Shown here piece after piece: positions 59,869 to 64,000 of a stretch of 64,000 nucleotides of DNA. Location: NCBI GenBank assembly GCA_047967505.1, contig CM106538.1; one strand, written 5' to 3'. A program made the position numbers and the translations under genes. Position 1 is the stretch's first letter. Each line of letters opens with the position of its first letter. The notes under the pieces are model-generated. The model saw only the letters and a list, made by a program, of their open reading frames with translations. It ran no database searches and was not told the DNA's origin. Source of the stretch: Dipteris shenzhenensis. Its lineage: Eukaryota; Polypodiophyta; Polypodiopsida; Gleicheniales.

Positions 59869-60322
59869 CAATTTTATAATACGTTCAATCATCTAGGAGG
59901 ACAAGTGGAGGGTTGGCACAAGGAATCTTGCCACCTCATCCTACTTTTCCCATTATTTAACTTGCATTCTTGGACTATCTACACCCCCCTCCCCACATGG
60001 GCCTATCCTACATGGAGGGAATAATCCAATACAATATCCATCTCCACCTATTTTATATTACTTCTCTGATGGTCCTTGGTCCATGTCTCACTAAATGCAG
60101 GCATGGGACCACCTAGGTGGAGCGGTGGCACATGGAGGAACCATGCCACCTTAACACTTTATAATATAAATGGGTCCTCTTACGTGGAAGGGTGGCACAT
60201 GGTCATGCCCTGCTAGCTCAACCCTAGGCCCTATGTACACCATATTTTATTATACTTTTGCCACAGATACAAGCACACACATATATTTATGCCTTTTACC
60301 TCGGCCAAATTTATCCATAACA
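59345..60322 (-). repeat. 5' LTR of the large gypsy element (978 bp)
   Basis: The minus strand begins TGTTATGGATAAATTTG, as at 49475. A candidate primer site starts just inside (minus strand TTGGTGTGGCTATTGGGATC; in the second leader copy TTGGTGTGGGTGTTGGGATC); its TGG start and GGGATC-GAA pattern are tRNA-like but not tRNA-Met. Confidence 0.85.
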
Positions 60323-61366
60323 ATGCCTACCCAGCTTAGGTACAAGAGAGCTCTTGCAGGTGACTCTGACTCACTAGCAAGGTGAATCCATGTTCCAAAA
60401 GAAGTAGTTGAGCCATCATCCCACTAGACCCAGTCAAATGTGTATCCATTTCCCTAGCATGAGGCCCTCCTAATCTCAAACCTATAGATGCCAAAGAAGG
60501 AGCTAGCATTGGAAGTCCTCATGAGCCTAAGGTCTAGTTTGGATGAGTCCCCTGGATAGACGGTGCTATAGATTCCTCATTAGCAATGGACCCTTTCCAT
60601 TGAGAGGGGGGCTTTGAGAAATCCACTGATGAGACTGCTTCCAGTGGCCTCTTGTGTAGGGGGTATTCCTAAGAAGCCCCCTTTGAAGCAAGAGCTTCTA
60701 GGGCTCTGAACCTAGGGTTGAGGCCTTGCACTACTAGCTTGCCCAAAGCATCTATACTTTGTATCTCTGCATCTATGATGCCAAGCCATCCCTTTGCTGG
60801 GGGTAGGGTCATCATCTACCAAGTGACCCTAGCTCTAGTGTTCTTCATGCCATTTGATCTGACCCACAAGAAGTTATGCACCTGCTCCCATGAAAAAAAG
60901 GCTATGTACCAAGTTGTGGACAAGAGGAACTAGTTTTCCATGAGGGCTCGTCTAATAGGGAGAGTTCGGTCAAGCTCCAATACAAAAGCTTGCGCCACAC
61001 ATTCTTTAGGATCAGGGAAATGTTCTACTATATTAAATGTCAATGCCCACCTACTAGCCCAAGTACCTTGTTGTTTGACCTTGTGGGATCATAGAAATGC
61101 ACGTTGGAGGGCAAGATCAGGTATGAATGCACATTGGAGCAGGCAGGGTGAAGGCAAAGGTAGGGAATAGAAGTTGAAGGGGGGTCAAAACTGCAAGTAG
61201 GAGAAGAGATGTGAGGGGGATACTAACTCACACGAGCGGGGAGAGCCTTGTCTATGAGTGCATTGCCTCCTCGACCATTGTTCTAGCTATAAAGATGGTG
61301 ACCTATATATCAAAATAAATGTGAAAAAATAAAGATTTAACAAAAATCATCCTAAGACAACCCATT
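60323..61366. other. Flank of the gypsy element, no gene seen
   Basis: 60.3-61.2 kb is GC-richer and has a 71-codon plus-strand frame at 60718-60933 without motifs. It may be another old element, but I recognise nothing. Confidence 0.4.
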
Positions 61367-61529
61367 GCTTCAATCAAAAGAATCAATCAAACTAATTAAA
61401 AATTGCATACTAGACGTTCTAAGTTAATGTTTAGCTACAATTCTCATATTGCTTCAATTAATCAATAAAAATAATAAAAAAATACATACTAGACATTCTA
61501 AATTATGTTTAGCTACAATTCTCACATTT
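61367..61529 (+). repeat. Tandem duplication, unit about 80 bp
   Basis: GCTTCAAT...CATACTAGAC-TTCTAA...TTTAGCTACAATTCTCA occurs at 61367-61450 and 61451-61529 with indels in the A-rich middle. Confidence 0.8.
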
Positions 61530-61713
61530 TCTAAATGTGTATACAAATAAGAAGTTCTATATCATGTGTAGTTGGTTTTTGATTTTTTTAAAATGCAAAT
61601 GTAAATGGGTTATGGGAAACCTAGACTTGTTGCTACCGCAAGGTCCAAGGCACATCCAAGCATTGGAAGCTTGTAATGTTATTAAAGTTTGCGACCATCT
61701 AGCTAGCATTGGT

Positions 61714-61714
61714 T

Positions 61715-61742
<28 letters not shown>
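61714..61742 (+). repeat. (CA)n microsatellite
   Basis: About 14 CA units. Confidence 0.97.
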
Positions 61743-61745
<3 letters not shown>

Positions 61746-62445
61746 TGAGAATAAGTAAAATTTTATATCATTTTCTAAAATTTTTTGAGAATGGATGGAG
61801 TTTTGAAAGAATCGTTTTTATCAAGGAACTCCTCAAAGAATTATCTACCTCAAAGATATGAAAAGTAATTAAAAAGGTAGATCCACTTAGTCAAGAGGTT
61901 TTCTCTGGGGAGTCACATGAAAATGGTAACAAACTAAATGTTGTTCAAGAGAACATAAATTTAATATAAAAGATTAATGTTTACTCCATAAGGGTAGCTC
62001 AAGGGTAGTATAGGAGTGTCTCCTCTAGTAATGATGCTAGGCACAACACTCTTTATGAATGTCATCACAGTTCAAGAGCTAGGGTCATTGAGAATCCATC
62101 AACCTAATTGCCCACATAGCCTGCTGGCCGATGTGAATATCTTTGAGTGCTGTATGCAACTCCCATATGGAATCCTAAAAAAAGGTGTAATAAAGGTCCA
62201 AAATGCTAGGAAAGTAAAGATGAATGCCTAAAGATCAGCAAGTCAATGCATCCTTTAAAGATAGGCGAGTCAATATATCTTTAGAGATGAATTTGGCAAA
62301 CGGAAAAGTATCTCTATGAACTTTATTGTGGGATTACCTAGAAATAGTAGGGCTCGACTCTATGTGGGCTACTTGTGGATCATTTGTCCAAAATAAGTCA
62401 GTTTATACCAATAAGAGTAGAAGTGACAACTCCTAAATTAGCAAA

Positions 62446-62620
62446 ATTATTTGTGGAGCATGTTTATTGACATGTGGACTACTGAATTGTATTATTAGTG
62501 ACTAGGATAGTAAATTTAATAGTTTTTTTGGTTAGCTAGACTATTTGTGAAGCTTGGCGATTATGCGGGTTACTAAATGGTACTATTGGTCACTAGGATA
62601 GTAAATTTAATAGTCATTTT
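62446..62620 (+). repeat. Diverged tandem duplication, period about 93 bp
   Basis: ACTAGGATAGTAAATTTAAT preceded by TATTTGTG-AGC occurs twice in the same order. Confidence 0.7.
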
Positions 62621-64000
62621 GGAGGGCTATTTTTGAATTATTGTATACTATTCTAAGTATGCATATTACTTTAAATATACATACATTATTTTCAAATTGT
62701 TATATATTGCTCTAAATATGCATATTGCCATAGAGTGATGGTCCAATGAAGTAGATCAATTAGATCATACAAAATACGATACGAGCATATGTAAGTAAAT
62801 AGAAAACTAATTGGGATAACTTTTACTCATATTAGAATCTACATGTAACTTCCCCATATATTTTGCATGGTAACATATGGATTTTAAGTAAGAGCACCAA
62901 TTTTTAGAGAGCCTAAAGAAGGAGAACATTTAGGTAGCTAGAGCTTTTCTTAAAGAGATGGATCAAATGATCAAGATAGCTAACTTCTACTCAAGGTAGC
63001 TAAGGTGGCCATTCATAAATAAGAGAAAATTTATTTAATAGTGTAGTGGCATGCGTGTTTAGCATTTTGAGAAAGAAAGCTACCTTGGGTATTGTGTATG
63101 GATTCCTTTGTGAATAAAGTTGGTTCCAATCCATTAGGGACATGCATACAATTAAGATTAACTAGCCATCCTCTCATAGTTACAAGAATATGATGGGGGA
63201 TTGTAATAGGATGACATGATGGTAATATATTTGTCATGGAGATAAACATTAACTACTTTCTGCAGTAATTGCACAAGGATCATATCATAGATTGAATAGA
63301 ATAACATATTTTATTTAATAAACAAAATCTAAATTATGGCTATTGAAATATGCATAGAACCAAAGCCTTTGTAAAGGTAGGATAGTTGGATTTTGGATAC
63401 CAATTTTTGTTCTTGTTGTATAATAATATTAGTTGAGAGTGCAAATAAGGTTCTAACAATTGACATGTTGCAAATCATCCTTATGGAGCCCAATATATCT
63501 TTGATTTTGATATCTCAAATTTGGGTAAATTTTATTTTTATATCCAAGGATAATATTTAATATATTTATATTTGCATCATATAGTACATTGTTAGAGCTA
63601 GATTGTAATAGTCTTGCTCTATACTTGCAACCTTTCTTGGTGATCTTTATCAATAAGAATGTACTATTAGTGAGTGGTTGTCATTTTAGCAAGATTTCTA
63701 GTGACAAACAATGATGTGATATCATTGATCATGAATGAATATTGATATCAGCTTGCAATAATTGAATTTCTCTTTCTAAATAAATATGAAGAATCACATA
63801 ATGAACGAGAGATGGGTATTAAAAAATCTTCATGGGGATCGATAAGATAAATTTGACTTTAATATTTAAAATGTTTTGGTCCTTTATGCTCATAGCCATA
63901 TGTAGGACATTTTATCCATTTTGCATGGGATGCTCGATTTTGCAAGTACCATTGTTAATTCATGTGAGGCGACATCATTATTTTTTATAATAGATACACA
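62621..64000. other. Intergenic, no gene seen
   Basis: AT-rich DNA with only short open frames. Confidence 0.5.

Larger units (their letters stand above)
48468..60322 (-). mobile_element. Large Ty3/gypsy element with RNase H-bearing ORF1 5' of gag
   Basis: On the minus strand: 5' LTR (60322-59345), leader (duplicated), ORF1 (57799-56636), gag (56518-54946), protease (52822-52245), RT and native RNase H (52080-50788), integrase (50659-49500), G-rich polypurine tract, 3' LTR (49475-48468). There is no chromodomain, and the native RNase H is degenerate while a second, archaeal/plant-type RNase H is present; dual RNase H is known from the plant Tat group of Ty3/gypsy elements. A non-autonomous element is nested at 52823-54945. 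A handful of stops and frameshifts inactivate the genes. I could not find a matching target duplication. Confidence 0.85.

Noticed and set aside
48466-60327. Target duplication of the large gypsy element
   Set aside because: Bases next to the two LTR ends (CCATG and ATGCC regions) do not form a convincing 5-bp direct repeat.

Overview
The window looks like nuclear DNA of a land plant with a large, repeat-rich genome, probably a seed plant. The evidence is an interrupted nuclear gene for a chloroplast protein, plant-type Ty3/gypsy and Ty1/copia retroelements with initiator-tRNA-Met primer sites, a Tourist-like MITE, and long CT/GA microsatellites. No base-level feature fixes the species; a gymnosperm is possible but is only a guess. 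I see no rRNA, tRNA, CRISPR or bacterial-type operon.

Layout. Positions 1-1496 hold a minus-strand chromovirus reduced to two LTRs, primer site, chromodomain and polypurine tract, cut by the window edge. Positions 1570-2919 hold two more gypsy scraps. Positions 3286-4316 (minus) carry the only convincing host gene: the first two coding exons of a PTAC10/PAP3 homologue. Its later exons, with the S1 domain, are not visible, so the retroelement debris at 1-3285 probably lies inside its second intron. Immediately upstream (4265-6060) is a degenerate tandem array whose unit includes the gene's own start codon region; one unit makes a 12-codon upstream ORF repeating the first ten residues of the protein. 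A 401-bp MITE with TAA target duplications is at 6807-7207.

Positions 7.4-12.6 kb and 18.8-28.2 kb are mostly featureless AT-rich DNA with small duplications, an inverted repeat and a non-autonomous LTR element at 22060-23508. Positions 12.6-17.7 kb read on the minus strand like a long decayed coding region that I cannot identify. A plus-strand gypsy reverse transcriptase fragment lies at 18138-18806. Positions 28.2-36.9 kb are a decayed minus-strand gypsy element with a deleted RT and an extra coding region downstream of integrase. Positions 37.2-43.0 kb hold a copia LTR and a truncated plus-strand copia gag-pol. Positions 45.6-47.4 kb are a dense microsatellite cluster around a GC-richer island.

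Positions 48468-60322 are one large minus-strand gypsy element without a chromodomain. Its order is 5' LTR, a leader duplicated in tandem together with part of the LTR, an extra ORF1 with an archaeal/plant-type RNase H followed by a CCHC knuckle, gag, protease, RT with a degenerate native RNase H, integrase, polypurine tract and 3' LTR. A 2.1-kb non-autonomous LTR element (52823-54945) sits inside it with a 5-bp target duplication, and removing it on paper restores the host element's reading frame. This element, with RNase H 5' of gag and a second retroelement nested in it, is the most unusual structure here. Positions 60.3-64 kb show only short tandem duplications.
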